Shown: piece after piece, positions 13,807 through 23,157 of the stretch
Layout of the letters: each line of letters opens with the position of its first letter
Position numbering within the stretch: the stretch's first letter is position 1
NCBI GenBank assembly: GCA_017504625.1
Contig: JAFVQU010000018.1
Span: 1-42,629, forward strand
DNA: 42,629 bases
Source of the DNA: Clostridia bacterium
GTDB taxonomy: Bacteria; Bacillota; Clostridia; Oscillospirales; CAG-272
Direction: 5' to 3'
Translations under genes and position numbers: made by a program
Notes under the pieces: generated by a model
What the model was told of the DNA's origin: nothing
What the model saw: only the letters and a program-made list of their open reading frames with translations
Databases searched by the model: none

Positions 13807-15732
13807 ATGTATCAATACGGATTTTTTGACGAGTGCTTTGTGGATAGCTTTGCCGGGGGCGGTGGAGCTTCCACGGGCATTGAAATGGCGACGGGACACC
13901 CCGTTGACGTTGCCATAAATCACAACGAGGCGGCGATCATGATGCACCGCCGAAATCACCCGTTTACCGAGCATTACATAGAGGACATTTGGCAGGTCGA
14001 TCCAAAGACTGCCGTGCGTGGCAGGCACGTTCGCCTTGCGTGGTTTTCTCCCGACTGCAAGCATTTTTCACGAGCTAAGGGTGCGGCTCTCGTTGACAAG
14101 AAGATTCGCGGGCTTGCTTGGGTAGTACTCAAATGGGCGGCAGAGGTACGCCCCGACGTTATAATGCTTGAGAACGTTCCCGAATTTGTAACGTGGGGAC
14201 CTGTACGCAAGGGCAAGCCCATAAAAAGCAAGGCGGGGCAAACCTATAAAAAGTGGCTTTCTCAGCTTGAGGCTCTTGGGTATAAGGTGGAAACAAAGAA
14301 AATATGCGCGGCAGACCACGGCGCGCCCACGATACGCACTCGCTTTCATCTGATCGCGCGTTGCGACGGCAGACCTATCGTATTTCCCGAGAGATCTCAC
14401 GCGCCAAGAGATAGCGACGAGGTAAAGGTGGGCAAGCTGAAGGCTTGGAGATCCGCGGCGGAGATAATTGATTTTTCTCTCCCCTGCCCGTCGATATTTG
14501 CAAGCAAGACGGAGATCAAGGAGCAATACGGCATTAACGCTATGAGACCGCTCAAGGAAAACACTCTCCGACGCATAGCGAGAGGTCTTGACAAATTCGT
14601 TATTAAGAGCGCAGAGCCGTTTATAGTTCCCGTTGGATATGGAGAGAATAAAGGGCAAAAGCCTCGTATTCACGATATAAACGAGCCGCTTTCAACGGTG
14701 GTATCGAGTACAAAGCAATACGTTTGCGATCCACTCATGACGCCTTATCATATGCACAATCACTCAAACGCAAGTGGCACGGATATGAACGCGCCCGTGA
14801 ATACTGTTACGGGAGTTGGGGCGCAGATGGTCGTAGAGCCTGTAGCAACTCCCTATATCGTGTGCAATAATGCGGGAAATGCGCCGCACGACATAAGCGA
14901 TCCCGTACCTACGGTGACTACGGGAGGCAGAAACATTCTCGCCGCTCCTACCCTTATACAGTATCACACCGAGCAGAGCGCGAAGGAGGTACGCGGGCAG
15001 AAATTGGACGAGCCTATACAGACGGTCGATGCGGCAAACAGATATGGCGTCAGCGCGGCGTGGCTTACTCAATATTTCGGGGGTGAGGGACATTATCACT
15101 CCACGGAAAAGCCTCTTGCGACTATCACAACTATGGAACGCGAGGGCGTAACGTCAGCCTTCCTGTCAAAATTCTTTACGGGTGTTGACGGCGCCGAGCT
15201 TAATGAGCCTACGCCCACGGTTACGGCGGTTGATCATAATTCGATAGTATTGTCGCACCTTGCGCATTTCAAGGGCAAGGACAAGGGACAGCACCCCGCA
15301 GAGCCTCTTATGACGATAACGTCAAAGGAAGCCTTTGCCGATATGCGCACTACCGTTGTAAAGTGGGACGGTCAGACCGAGCTTGGCTATTGGAACGAGG
15401 TCAGAAAGATGCTCAACGAATATTGCGGATATAATATTGCGGACGACGAGATCCTTTTGCTTAATATTCGCGGCTGTTGGTATTTTATATCCGATATTGG
15501 ACTCAGAATGCTGACTCCTCGCGAGCTTTACGACGCGATGGGATTCCCGCACGATTACATTATCGACAAAGACGTGGACGGAAAACCTATCACGAGAGCC
15601 GATCAGGTCGCCCGCTGCGGTAACGCGGTATGTCCTGCGGTTGCCGAGGCGCTTGTGAGGGCTAATCTGCCCGAGTGCTGTAAGGTTCGTATCGAGGATA
15701 TGGAGCAACTCCATCAGATTATGACGGGGTAA
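13807..15732 (+). CDS. DNA C5-cytosine methyltransferase with repeat-bearing target region
   Basis: A 641-residue C5-cytosine methyltransferase. Motif I is DSFAGGGGASTGIE (13-26). The catalytic Cys84 lies in FSPDCKHFS, a variant of the usual PPCQ loop found in phage enzymes. ENV of motif VI is at 122-124, and C-terminal motifs IX-X include RCGNAVCPAVAEALV. Between them, residues 290-505 hold seven P-x-x-T-(V/I) repeats about 32-37 residues apart (NEPLSTVVSS, NAPVNTVTGV, SDPVPTVTTG, DEPIQTVDAA, EKPLATITTM, NEPTPTVTAV, AEPLMTITSK). It likely modifies phage DNA against host restriction. It is the last early gene, 11 bases after SSB, and is followed by a terminator. Confidence 0.92.
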   Translation: MYQYGFFDECFVDSFAGGGGASTGIEMATGHPVDVAINHNEAAIMMHRRNHPFTEHYIEDIWQVDPKTAVRGRHVRLAWFSPDCKHFSRAKGAALVDKKIRGLAWVVLKWAAEVRPDVIMLENVPEFVTWGPVRKGKPIKSKAGQTYKKWLSQLEALGYKVETKKICAADHGAPTIRTRFHLIARCDGRPIVFPERSHAPRDSDEVKVGKLKAWRSAAEIIDFSLPCPSIFASKTEIKEQYGINAMRPLKENTLRRIARGLDKFVIKSAEPFIVPVGYGENKGQKPRIHDINEPLSTVVSSTKQYVCDPLMTPYHMHNHSNASGTDMNAPVNTVTGVGAQMVVEPVATPYIVCNNAGNAPHDISDPVPTVTTGGRNILAAPTLIQYHTEQSAKEVRGQKLDEPIQTVDAANRYGVSAAWLTQYFGGEGHYHSTEKPLATITTMEREGVTSAFLSKFFTGVDGAELNEPTPTVTAVDHNSIVLSHLAHFKGKDKGQHPAEPLMTITSKEAFADMRTTVVKWDGQTELGYWNEVRKMLNEYCGYNIADDEILLLNIRGCWYFISDIGLRMLTPRELYDAMGFPHDYIIDKDVDGKPITRADQVARCGNAVCPAVAEALVRANLPECCKVRIEDMEQLHQIMTG

Positions 15733-15743
15733 ATAATAGCTTT

Positions 15744-15770
15744 GAGGAGGGATTATTCCCTCCTCTTTTT
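15744..15770 (+). terminator. Intrinsic terminator after the early operon
   Basis: GAGGAGGG (15744-15751) pairs perfectly with CCCTCCTC (15758-15765) over a 6-base loop and is followed by TTTTT and a further T-rich stretch. It separates the methyltransferase from the late genes. Confidence 0.85.
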
Positions 15771-15785
15771 GCTTTTTGTGGGGTG

Positions 15786-15814
15786 TTACATCTTTTTTTA
15801 GAATTTTATATCAT
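15786..15814 (+). promoter_or_regulatory. Possible late promoter
   Basis: TTACAT (15786-15791) and TATCAT (15809-15814) are 17 bases apart, just after the early terminator and 30 bases before the small terminase start. The match is weak, and late transcription may instead need a phage activator that is not identified here. Confidence 0.35.
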
Positions 15815-15843
15815 TATGTCAGGACTAAGAAAGGAGGCTTTCT

Positions 15844-16347
15844 GTGAGTTGTGTAGATTGGAACAAGATCAAGGCAGAGTATATAGCTGGCGGCATAAGC
15901 TACAGAAAGCTTGCCGATAAGTACGGAATATCAAGGAGTAAGCTACAGGCTCGCGCAACGAGCGAAGGGTGGGTTGATCTCAAAAGCCAAGCTCAAGCCA
16001 AAACCGAGGCAAAATTGGTTGACTCAATAAGCGACCAATCGGCTAAAACGACGGTCACTATTTATTCGGTTGCGGAAGAGCTACTCGGCAAGATATCGTC
16101 TATGCTTGCGCGCGGCTCATATAACACGAAGGATATAAAAAACCTTACCTCTGCCGTTAAGGATATCAAGGAGATCACGGGATTAAAGTCCGATGCGGAT
16201 ATGCGCGAGCAGGAGGCGAGGATCAAGAGGCTTCAGAAGGATCTGAGAGCTACGGAAGACGAGGGTAAGCCCTGCGGTGTCGTACTGCTTCCACCTATTG
16301 CAGACGATCTTATACCGCCGTGTACAGAGGAGGAGAACGATGGATAA
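15844..16347 (+). CDS. terS: Terminase small subunit
   Basis: A 167-residue protein with an N-terminal helix-turn-helix (YRKLADKYGISRSKLQARA), central helices for oligomerisation (about 60-105) and a C-terminal segment EARIKRLQKDLRATED that would contact the large subunit. It binds the pac/cos site to start packaging. The start is GTG with AAAGGAGG upstream. It overlaps the large terminase gene by 8 bases. Confidence 0.85.
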   Translation: MSCVDWNKIKAEYIAGGISYRKLADKYGISRSKLQARATSEGWVDLKSQAQAKTEAKLVDSISDQSAKTTVTIYSVAEELLGKISSMLARGSYNTKDIKNLTSAVKDIKEITGLKSDADMREQEARIKRLQKDLRATEDEGKPCGVVLLPPIADDLIPPCTEEENDG

Positions 16348-17806
16348 TACAAACATTGTTTGGCAACCTCAGCCGCGACAAATAGATTTTATGACACGCC
16401 CCGAATATGAAGCTATGTACGGCGGCGCGGCAGGCGGCGGAAAGTCTGATTCGTTGGTAATGGAAGCGACAAGGCAGGTACACATTCCATACTACAAAGG
16501 ACTTATCATTCGTAAGACCTTCCCACAGCTCTCGGAGCTTATTGAAAAATCACAGAGATATTATTCCGTCGCGTTTCCTGATGCGACGTATAACGATTCC
16601 AAGCACACTTGGACATTCCCAAGCGGCGCAAAGATAGTTTTCGGCTCAATGCAGCACTCAAACGACAAATTCAACTATCAGGGAAAGGCTTACGATTTTA
16701 TTGGATTTGACGAGCTAACTCACTTTACCTACGACGAATATATCTACCTCAAATCGAGAAACAGACCGAACGGACCGGGTACACGATGTTATATCAGAAG
16801 CACGGCCAATCCGGGCGGAGTTGGTCACGGCTGGGTAAAGGACAGATTTATCACACCCGCTCAACCTATGACGACTATTTGGGAAAAGGTCAAGATTGAC
16901 TTTCCTGATGGAAGAACAGAGGAAAGGTGGGAGTCACGTATATTCGTTCCCTCCTCTGTCTTTGACAATCAAATCCTACTTAATAACGATCCAAGCTACC
17001 TAACTAAACTCGCGGCTTTGCCTGAGGCAGAGCGCAAGGCTTTGCTTTACGGTGATTGGGATAGTTTCTCAGGACAATTCTTTACAGAATGGCGTGATAC
17101 ACCCGATATTAAGCTTTGCCAAAAGGCAGGCATCACACCCGAGGAAGCACGCAGGCAGCACAGATTCACCCACGTTATAGAGCCCTTTGAGATCCCGAGA
17201 GGTTGGAATATAATGCGTTCTTACGACTTCGGATACAACAAGCCCTTTTCTCTTGGATATTGGGCTATTGACTACGACGGCGTACTTTATCGCTTTATGG
17301 AGCTGTACGGCTGCACCAAGACACCCGACGAGGGAGTTAGGTGGACTCCTGACGAGCAATTCAAACGGATTGCAGAGCTTGAAAGGACACACCCTTGGCT
17401 TGAAGGACGAAAGATCATTGACGGCGTTGCCGATCCGTCTATATGGGATTGCTCAAGAGGAGAAAGTACCGCAGAGGTCGCTGAAAGGTACGGTATTTAC
17501 TTTACACCCGGCGACAATAAGAGGATACCCGGTTGGATGCAGGTACATTATCGCCTTCAATTCGACGAAAAAGGCTTCCCAAGAATGTATGCTTTTAGCA
17601 ACTGCGCGGCGATACGACGGACAATGCCTCTTATGTTATATTCAGAAACAAACCCCGAGGACATTGACACGAAGCTTGAGGATCACTGTCCCGACGAGGT
17701 CAGATATATGTGTATGTCACGACCTATCAAGCCTATTATTAAGGCTGAACAAAAGCCTATTCTGTCTGATCCCTTAAATCAGTTTACGGACAGACGATAT
17801 TATTAA
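16340..17806 (+). CDS. terL: Terminase large subunit (packaging ATPase/nuclease)
   Basis: A 488-residue motor protein. Walker A GGAAGGGKS is at residues 28-36, Walker B FIGFDELTHF near 119-128, and the coupling motif TANPGG near 154-159. The C-terminal RNase-H-like nuclease begins near YDFGYNKPFSLGYWAID (about 295) and includes VADPSIWD (about 363). ATG 16340 is chosen because AGGAGAACG precedes it; an upstream in-frame extension overlaps terS too far. It translocates DNA through the portal encoded next. Confidence 0.95.
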   Translation: MDNTNIVWQPQPRQIDFMTRPEYEAMYGGAAGGGKSDSLVMEATRQVHIPYYKGLIIRKTFPQLSELIEKSQRYYSVAFPDATYNDSKHTWTFPSGAKIVFGSMQHSNDKFNYQGKAYDFIGFDELTHFTYDEYIYLKSRNRPNGPGTRCYIRSTANPGGVGHGWVKDRFITPAQPMTTIWEKVKIDFPDGRTEERWESRIFVPSSVFDNQILLNNDPSYLTKLAALPEAERKALLYGDWDSFSGQFFTEWRDTPDIKLCQKAGITPEEARRQHRFTHVIEPFEIPRGWNIMRSYDFGYNKPFSLGYWAIDYDGVLYRFMELYGCTKTPDEGVRWTPDEQFKRIAELERTHPWLEGRKIIDGVADPSIWDCSRGESTAEVAERYGIYFTPGDNKRIPGWMQVHYRLQFDEKGFPRMYAFSNCAAIRRTMPLMLYSETNPEDIDTKLEDHCPDEVRYMCMSRPIKPIIKAEQKPILSDPLNQFTDRRYY

Positions 17807-17825
17807 CTAACAGAGAGGAGATCAT

Positions 17826-19823
17826 ATGATACCACCTGTGAATAAACCTATGGAAAGCAGTCTGATCGCGGAGAACGCCGATCAGATCAAGGCTGTTGAG
17901 GCTATGGACGAGGAGAATATCGCTCCCGTTGGTACTGAACAGATAAAGAAGTTTATGCAGATTCTCCGCAAATATAAGACGGGTAAGTCGCGCACCGAGC
18001 AGCGTATCGTCGCATCGGAGAATTGGTGGAAGCTTCGCAACACGACCGAGGAGCAGAAGACTACCGCAATCGGCAAGGACGGTGGCTTTACAAGTAAATC
18101 GGCGTGGCTTCACAACGTAATCGTCTCAAAACACGCTGACGCTATGGAGGCGTATCCCGAGCCGAACATTTTGCCGAGAGAGCTTAGCGACAGGGCTGAG
18201 GCGAGGAGGCTTTCAGCTATCGTTCCCTGCATTCTTGAGCAAAACAAATTCAAGAACACCTACAGCACTGCTATGTGGCAGAAGATGAAGACGGGCACGT
18301 GCGTTTATAAAGTGATTTGGGACGCTAAAAAGCTGAACGGACTCGGCGACATCAGCGTTGAATGCGTCAATCTGCTCAATCTCTATTGGGAGCCGGGCGT
18401 GACCGATATACAGAAGTCTCGCTATTTCTTCCACACGGAGCTTTGCGACAAGGATATTCTTGAGCAACGCTATCCCGACAAGATAAAGAACGGGCTCAAG
18501 GGGCAGACCTTCACGAGCACTAAGTTCCTTTACGACGATCACGTGGACACCGAAAACAAGATAACCGTGGTTGAGGTCTACTACCATAAGTACGTACAGG
18601 GCAAGAACACCCTTCAATACTGCAAATTCGTTAATGACATCGTGCTTTACGCGACGGAAAACGAGGTATCTCCCGCCGTAAACGAGCTTGGCGAGGTCAT
18701 CGCTCCGCCTATGGCTATGGTCGGTCTTTACGATCACGGTAAATATCCTTACGTATTTGACGCACTGTATCCCGTGGAGGGCTCTCCCTGCGGTTACGGC
18801 TACGTTGACCTTTGCAACAATCCGCAGACCGAGATCGACCTTATGAAAACAAGCTTTATCAAGAGCGCAATGGTCGGCTCAACACCGAGATACTTGTCTC
18901 GCGGTGACAGCGGTATCAACGAGGCTGAATTTCTTGACCTGTCAAAGCCTATCGTTAAGGCTAATGGCGTTGGCGAAGATACTCTCAAGCCTATCGTCTT
19001 CTCTCCCCTTGACGGCAACTACATAAACGTCCTTGACAGGACCATTCAGGAGCTACGCGAGACGAGCGGCAACACCGAGACGAGCACGGGCAACATAAGC
19101 TCGGGCGTAACTGCCGCGTCTGCTATTGCGGCGCTTCAGGAGGCAAGCGGCAAGGGCTCAAGAGATAGCACCGAGATGTCCTACGAGTCTTATTCGCAGG
19201 TCGTTGAGATGTGTATTGAGCTTATCCGTCAGTTCTACAGTATGCCGAGAAGCTTCAGAATACTCGGGCAATACGGTACGGAGCAATATATAAGCTACAC
19301 CAACAAGGGCTTGCAGATGAAGCATCAAGGCACCGATTTCGGCGCTGATCAGGGCTTCAGACTCCCCGTGTTTGATATAACCATCTCGGCGCAAAAGAAA
19401 AACGTCTACACCAAGGTGGCGCAGAACGAGCTTTCATTACAGTTCTTCAAGTCTGGATTCTTTGATCCTCGCCTTGCGGATCAGGTGCTTTTGTGTCTTG
19501 AGATTATGGACTTTGACGGCAAGGACGAGATTATGCAGAAGATCTCCAAGAACGCCACGCTTTATAAGCGACTTTTGCAATATATGGAGCTTGCTCTTGC
19601 GTTGGCGCAGGTGGCTCGCCCCGACATAGTTGAGCAGATCGCGCAGGACTATATGCAGACTATAGGGCGGGAGGGCGCACCCTCGGGCTCGGGCAATGTT
19701 CAAATGCCGCAGAGTGACAATATTGCGGGACTCAATAAAAACGAGCCTAAAATCGTTGAAAACTCCCGAGCGAGAGCCGCCGAGGCTTCTCAACCTAACA
19801 GCGCAAAGGGGGGCAAGAAATGA
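17826..19823 (+). CDS. Portal protein (P22-like)
   Basis: A 665-residue portal of the P22-like family, larger than the roughly 450-residue portals of long-tailed Firmicutes phages. Visible segments are ENWWKLRNTTEE (about 61), NLYWEPGVTDIQKSRYFFHT (about 180), the glycine/serine-rich crown region NTETSTGNISSGVTAASAI (about 417) and a polar C-terminal tail rich in N, G and K. It forms the dodecameric DNA gate and the site where the short tail attaches. AGAGAGGAG precedes the ATG. The 3' end overlaps the protease gene by 4 bases. Confidence 0.88.
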   Translation: MIPPVNKPMESSLIAENADQIKAVEAMDEENIAPVGTEQIKKFMQILRKYKTGKSRTEQRIVASENWWKLRNTTEEQKTTAIGKDGGFTSKSAWLHNVIVSKHADAMEAYPEPNILPRELSDRAEARRLSAIVPCILEQNKFKNTYSTAMWQKMKTGTCVYKVIWDAKKLNGLGDISVECVNLLNLYWEPGVTDIQKSRYFFHTELCDKDILEQRYPDKIKNGLKGQTFTSTKFLYDDHVDTENKITVVEVYYHKYVQGKNTLQYCKFVNDIVLYATENEVSPAVNELGEVIAPPMAMVGLYDHGKYPYVFDALYPVEGSPCGYGYVDLCNNPQTEIDLMKTSFIKSAMVGSTPRYLSRGDSGINEAEFLDLSKPIVKANGVGEDTLKPIVFSPLDGNYINVLDRTIQELRETSGNTETSTGNISSGVTAASAIAALQEASGKGSRDSTEMSYESYSQVVEMCIELIRQFYSMPRSFRILGQYGTEQYISYTNKGLQMKHQGTDFGADQGFRLPVFDITISAQKKNVYTKVAQNELSLQFFKSGFFDPRLADQVLLCLEIMDFDGKDEIMQKISKNATLYKRLLQYMELALALAQVARPDIVEQIAQDYMQTIGREGAPSGSGNVQMPQSDNIAGLNKNEPKIVENSRARAAEASQPNSAKGGKK

Positions 19824-20158
19824 TAAAGGTCACTTATTACCGAGACGATAACCGCGTCATTATGGAAGGACACGCAGGGAGCGCGCCTATTGGGCAGGAC
19901 CTTGTGTGCGCTTCGGCGTCTATCCTCATACAGACGCTTGCCTTATTCGTTTGCAATATGGCAGAGGCGAGACAGACCAAATGCCCTATCGTCAAGTTGT
20001 CAGAGGGGCACGCTTTTATAGATTGCAAGGCTCCGACGAGGTACAAAAGCGTCGTTACGCTCGCTTTTGACACTATCTGCGCGGGCTTTGGTCTGCTCGC
20101 GCACGACTATCCCGATAATATCTCTTACGAGATCAGGGATATTAAACAAAGTATATAA
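19820..20158 (+). CDS. Prp-type cysteine protease for capsid maturation
   Basis: A 112-residue homologue of the ribosomal-processing cysteine protease Prp. The motif GHAGSAPIGQDLVCASAS has the catalytic pair His18 and Cys30 with the family spacing. Cellular Prp removes the N-terminus of ribosomal protein L27 at a LNLQFFA-type sequence, and phage scaffold and capsid proteins with this motif are cut by Prp in staphylococci (established). Here both downstream proteins begin with LNLQLFA, so this enzyme almost certainly processes them during head assembly. Position between portal and scaffold is the normal prohead-protease slot. Confidence 0.9.
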   Translation: MIKVTYYRDDNRVIMEGHAGSAPIGQDLVCASASILIQTLALFVCNMAEARQTKCPIVKLSEGHAFIDCKAPTRYKSVVTLAFDTICAGFGLLAHDYPDNISYEIRDIKQSI

Positions 20159-20219
20159 GCCTTACGGCTACATATAGGACTCGCCGCCCAAGCGGCAGAA
20201 TAAATCGGAGGATATACTC

Positions 20220-21260
20220 ATGTTAAAAGAAAAATGGCTTAATCTTCAGCTTTTCGCGGGCGAGGGCGCAGGTGGCGCAGGTAACGCAGGCGGAGAAGGC
20301 GGTGGAGAGAGTGCCGCAACGGGAGAAAACGCTGTTAACCCCGAACAGCAACGTCTGCTTGAATTGGGAGTTCCTGCAGATAAGTTAAGAAATCGGGCGC
20401 AGAAGTCCTCTGCCAAGACTCAGCCAAGTGCGGCCAAGGTTGCAACGGCTACGGAATCGGCAAATAAGACTGACGGGCAGGTCGCCGCTGCTGATACACC
20501 CACAGAAGAAGGAAAAAACGCTAAGACTGCACGTATGAGTTGGGAAGAGATAATGTCTGATCCCGAGTACAACAAGCAGATGCAGAGTACTATTCAATCG
20601 AGGCTTAAATCTGCCAAGGCGGCAGAGGAAAACCTTAATAAGCTTACTCCTGCGCTTGAATTGCTCGCGAGAAAGCACAATCTTGATCCCGCGAATATGG
20701 ATTACGATGCTCTTGCTAAGGCTATCAACGAGGACAGAGACTACTATGAGGACAAGGCTCTTGAGATGGGCGTTCCTGTAGAAACTGCCATGAAGATTGA
20801 CCAAGATGAGCGAGAAAAGGCAAGAAACAAGGCACAGGCCGAAAGGACTCTTCAGGAGCAGAAATATGCGGAGCACTTCGACAGACTTGAGCGCGAAGGC
20901 GAGGAGCTTAAAAAGGTATTCCCTTCCTTTGACCTCCGCACAGAGCTTAAAAATCCCGTATTTGCACGTATGACCGCGCCCGGCAAGGGCGTTATGAGCG
21001 TGGAAGATGCTTATCACGCAGTACACCGCAAAGAAATTCAGGCGGCAGCTATGCAGGTCACGGCGCAGAAGACGGCGCAGAAGATCTCCAATGCTATCCA
21101 AGCAGGCAGCAGACGACCTGATGAATCAGGCACGTCGAGTCAGGCTCCTTCTTCACTTTCATTCAGCTATCGCAACGCGAGCACGCAGGACAGAAATGCG
21201 CTTAAGAAGCGTATTCGCGACGCCGCGGCGCGAGGGGAGAAAGTGTATCCCGGACAGTAA
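20220..21260 (+). CDS. Capsid scaffold protein with N-terminal Prp site
   Basis: A 346-residue, highly charged, largely helical protein. It opens MLKEKWLNLQLFAGEG, the Prp cleavage signature, then a Gly/Ala-rich linker, helices (about 100-230, including SRLKSAKAAEENLNKLTP), and a C-terminal basic segment (DRNALKKRIRDAAARGEK) that would contact the capsid protein. Scaffolds guide procapsid assembly and are then removed. A small hairpin (20183-20196) and TCGGAGG precede the start. Confidence 0.85.
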   Translation: MLKEKWLNLQLFAGEGAGGAGNAGGEGGGESAATGENAVNPEQQRLLELGVPADKLRNRAQKSSAKTQPSAAKVATATESANKTDGQVAAADTPTEEGKNAKTARMSWEEIMSDPEYNKQMQSTIQSRLKSAKAAEENLNKLTPALELLARKHNLDPANMDYDALAKAINEDRDYYEDKALEMGVPVETAMKIDQDEREKARNKAQAERTLQEQKYAEHFDRLEREGEELKKVFPSFDLRTELKNPVFARMTAPGKGVMSVEDAYHAVHRKEIQAAAMQVTAQKTAQKISNAIQAGSRRPDESGTSSQAPSSLSFSYRNASTQDRNALKKRIRDAAARGEKVYPGQ

Positions 21261-21315
21261 CCGCGCACACGTTTCTCCTCGAAAACAAATCACATTTTTT
21301 GAAGGAGAAAAAACA

Positions 21316-22407
21316 ATGAAAAGACTTATCTATTTCATTCTTAATCTTCAGCTTTTTGCTGATGCAGGCTCGCTCGTCAACGCGACGGGCAATTACGTCA
21401 ACGCATACGATGGAAACACCACGGCGTTTGACGGTACTAATACACTTTCGGGTGAGCTTAAGGAATTCTACGACACCGAGCTTCTGGAGAACGCTCGTAT
21501 CGAGATGTACTACGCGCAGTTCGCAAAGACTCAGAAGCTCCCCGCCAACCACGGCACGAGCGTTGAGTGGAGAAAATGGAACACCTTCGCAAAGGCGGAC
21601 AAGCTTCAGGAGGGTGTTATTCCTACAGGTCAGAAGTTCGGTATGAGCACCAAGATGGGCTCTATCGATCAGTACGGTACTTACGCCGCTATCTCTGACA
21701 GGCTTGAGCTCCGTGCATACGACGACATTATTCTCGGTGCTACCGAGGAAATGGGCGCGTCTGCGGCAGAAACTCAGGAAACGCTTATCCGTGACGCTCT
21801 GCTCGTCAATATGAACGTCCTTTACTGCGACAATATCACTCTCGCAACGGGCGCGGTAGGCACTACACCCACGAGCCCCGCAGAGATGGAGGCAAGCGCA
21901 ACAGTTATCTCGCTTCTTACTCCTAAGATGGTCGCCAAGGCTGTCACAAAGATGAAGAAGGACAGAGTTCCTACCATCAACGGCAAGTATTACGCCGTTG
22001 TTCACCCCTCCGTTGCTCACGACCTTCGTAATGACGATGCTTGGATCGAGGCACACAAGTACGCTTCGGTTGAAGAGATCAAGAACGGCGAGATCGGCGA
22101 GCTTCACGGCTGTCGTTTCATCGAAAACACCTTCGCTCCCGTTCTCGGCGGCGAGTATAAGAACAAGGCTTCTACCGTTACATACGCTACGTATTTCTTC
22201 GGTAAGGACGCTTTCGGCATCATAGATCCCGAGGGTGGCGCGCTTGAAATGATCGTTAAGGACAAGGAGCAGGTCGGCGGACCTCTTAATCAGTTCTCGA
22301 CCGTGGGCTACAAGTTTGAGACCAACGGCGCGACTATCCTCTATCCCGAGAGAGTCCTTCGTGTAATGAGCTGTTCTTCTTACAGCGCTATCGACGAGGA
22401 AAACTAA
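21316..22407 (+). CDS. Major capsid protein (N4-gp56 family)
   Basis: A 363-residue HK97-fold capsid subunit of the N4-gp56 family: GELKEFYDTELLENARIE, TSVEWRKWNTFAKADKL, GQKFGMSTKMGSIDQYGTYA, and a C-terminal PLNQFSTVGYKFETNGATIL. The N-terminus carries LNLQLFADAG, so Prp should remove about the first 15 residues. The ATG at 21316 is chosen for its GGAG site 10 bases upstream and the exposed motif. This family is found in N4-like and many gut phages. A hairpin follows the gene. Confidence 0.93.
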   Translation: MKRLIYFILNLQLFADAGSLVNATGNYVNAYDGNTTAFDGTNTLSGELKEFYDTELLENARIEMYYAQFAKTQKLPANHGTSVEWRKWNTFAKADKLQEGVIPTGQKFGMSTKMGSIDQYGTYAAISDRLELRAYDDIILGATEEMGASAAETQETLIRDALLVNMNVLYCDNITLATGAVGTTPTSPAEMEASATVISLLTPKMVAKAVTKMKKDRVPTINGKYYAVVHPSVAHDLRNDDAWIEAHKYASVEEIKNGEIGELHGCRFIENTFAPVLGGEYKNKASTVTYATYFFGKDAFGIIDPEGGALEMIVKDKEQVGGPLNQFSTVGYKFETNGATILYPERVLRVMSCSSYSAIDEEN

Positions 22408-22412
22408 AATAT

Positions 22413-22437
22413 GGGGCGGAGTAATTCGCTCTGCCCC
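22413..22437 (+). terminator. Hairpin after the capsid gene
   Basis: GGGGCGGAG pairs with CTCTGCCCC with one mismatch. No T tract follows, so it may stabilise the abundant capsid transcript or act as a partial terminator rather than a complete stop. Confidence 0.5.
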
Positions 22438-22460
22438 TCATAAAAACACAGGAGGCTATT

Positions 22461-22715
22461 ATGGCTACGGAAAATAAAGAAAAAAAGGAAGACTACGTTG
22501 AGCTGTACATCGATTCCGGGCACAACGCCAAGGACGATCCCAACGAGTTTATCAGCATCAACGGCAAAAACTACATATTGCCCAAGGGTGAGATCTCAAT
22601 GGTCCCCCCTTGCGTAAAGGCTGAATACGAACGCTCGCGCAGAGCCGCAAGTGCTCAGAGAAAGAGCGCGAAAGAGCTGCTTGCTAAAGCCAAGCAGCCT
22701 ATAAACGCAACATAA
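22461..22715 (+). CDS. Small head protein
   Basis: An 84-residue charged protein: YVELYIDSGHNAKDDPNEF, NGKNYILPKGEISMVPPC, then a basic helix RRAASAQRKSAKELLAKAKQ. Its position between capsid and connector genes and its size fit a minor head, decoration or head-completion protein. No catalytic motif. AGGAGG precedes the ATG. Confidence 0.65.
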   Translation: MATENKEKKEDYVELYIDSGHNAKDDPNEFISINGKNYILPKGEISMVPPCVKAEYERSRRAASAQRKSAKELLAKAKQPINAT

Positions 22716-22723
22716 AAAATACT

Positions 22724-22750
22724 AATGGGGAGATACATTGTCTCCCCATT
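22724..22750 (+). terminator. Perfect hairpin between head genes
   Basis: AATGGGGAGA (22724-22733) and TCTCCCCATT (22741-22750) form a 10-bp perfect stem. Only a weak TTTG run follows. Likely a processing or partial-termination signal that sets expression levels of the genes downstream. Confidence 0.55.
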
Positions 22751-22770
22751 TGTTGAAAAAGGAGTTTAAT

Positions 22771-23145
22771 ATGACAATACTTGAAGCAATTAACGGTATT
22801 GACACGATCAAGCCCAACAGATACACGCAGAGCGAAAAGATAGCGTGGTTATCAACGCTTGACGGCTCAATAAAAAAGGAAATAATCGATACTCATTGCG
22901 GCGGAGAGGATGTCGTTTTCGAGGGATACGACGACCGTACGAGCGTTAGCACAAATCTTCTCGTCCCCGCTCCTTACGACTCAATATATTTCCGATGGCT
23001 TGAGGCAAGAATCGATTACGCCAACGGTGAATACGGCAAATACAACAATAGCGCCATTGCTTATAATGCCGCTTACAATGATTTTGCGCAGTATTATATC
23101 AGGCATCACGCGCCGATCCATAATGCAAAAAGGTTTATCTTTTAA
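22771..23145 (+). CDS. Head-tail connector/adaptor-like protein
   Basis: A 124-residue helical protein (MTILEAINGIDTIKPNRYTQ, KIAWLSTLDGSIKKEIIDTH, VPAPYDSIYFRWLEARIDYA, NNSAIAYNAAYNDFAQYYIR). The layout matches connector-type proteins found next to capsid genes in Clostridia phages. The start ATG 22771 has AAGGAG upstream; a longer in-frame reading would begin inside the hairpin. Exact role inferred from place and fold pattern. Confidence 0.68.
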   Translation: MTILEAINGIDTIKPNRYTQSEKIAWLSTLDGSIKKEIIDTHCGGEDVVFEGYDDRTSVSTNLLVPAPYDSIYFRWLEARIDYANGEYGKYNNSAIAYNAAYNDFAQYYIRHHAPIHNAKRFIF

Positions 23146-23157
23146 GGAGGTATGTAA

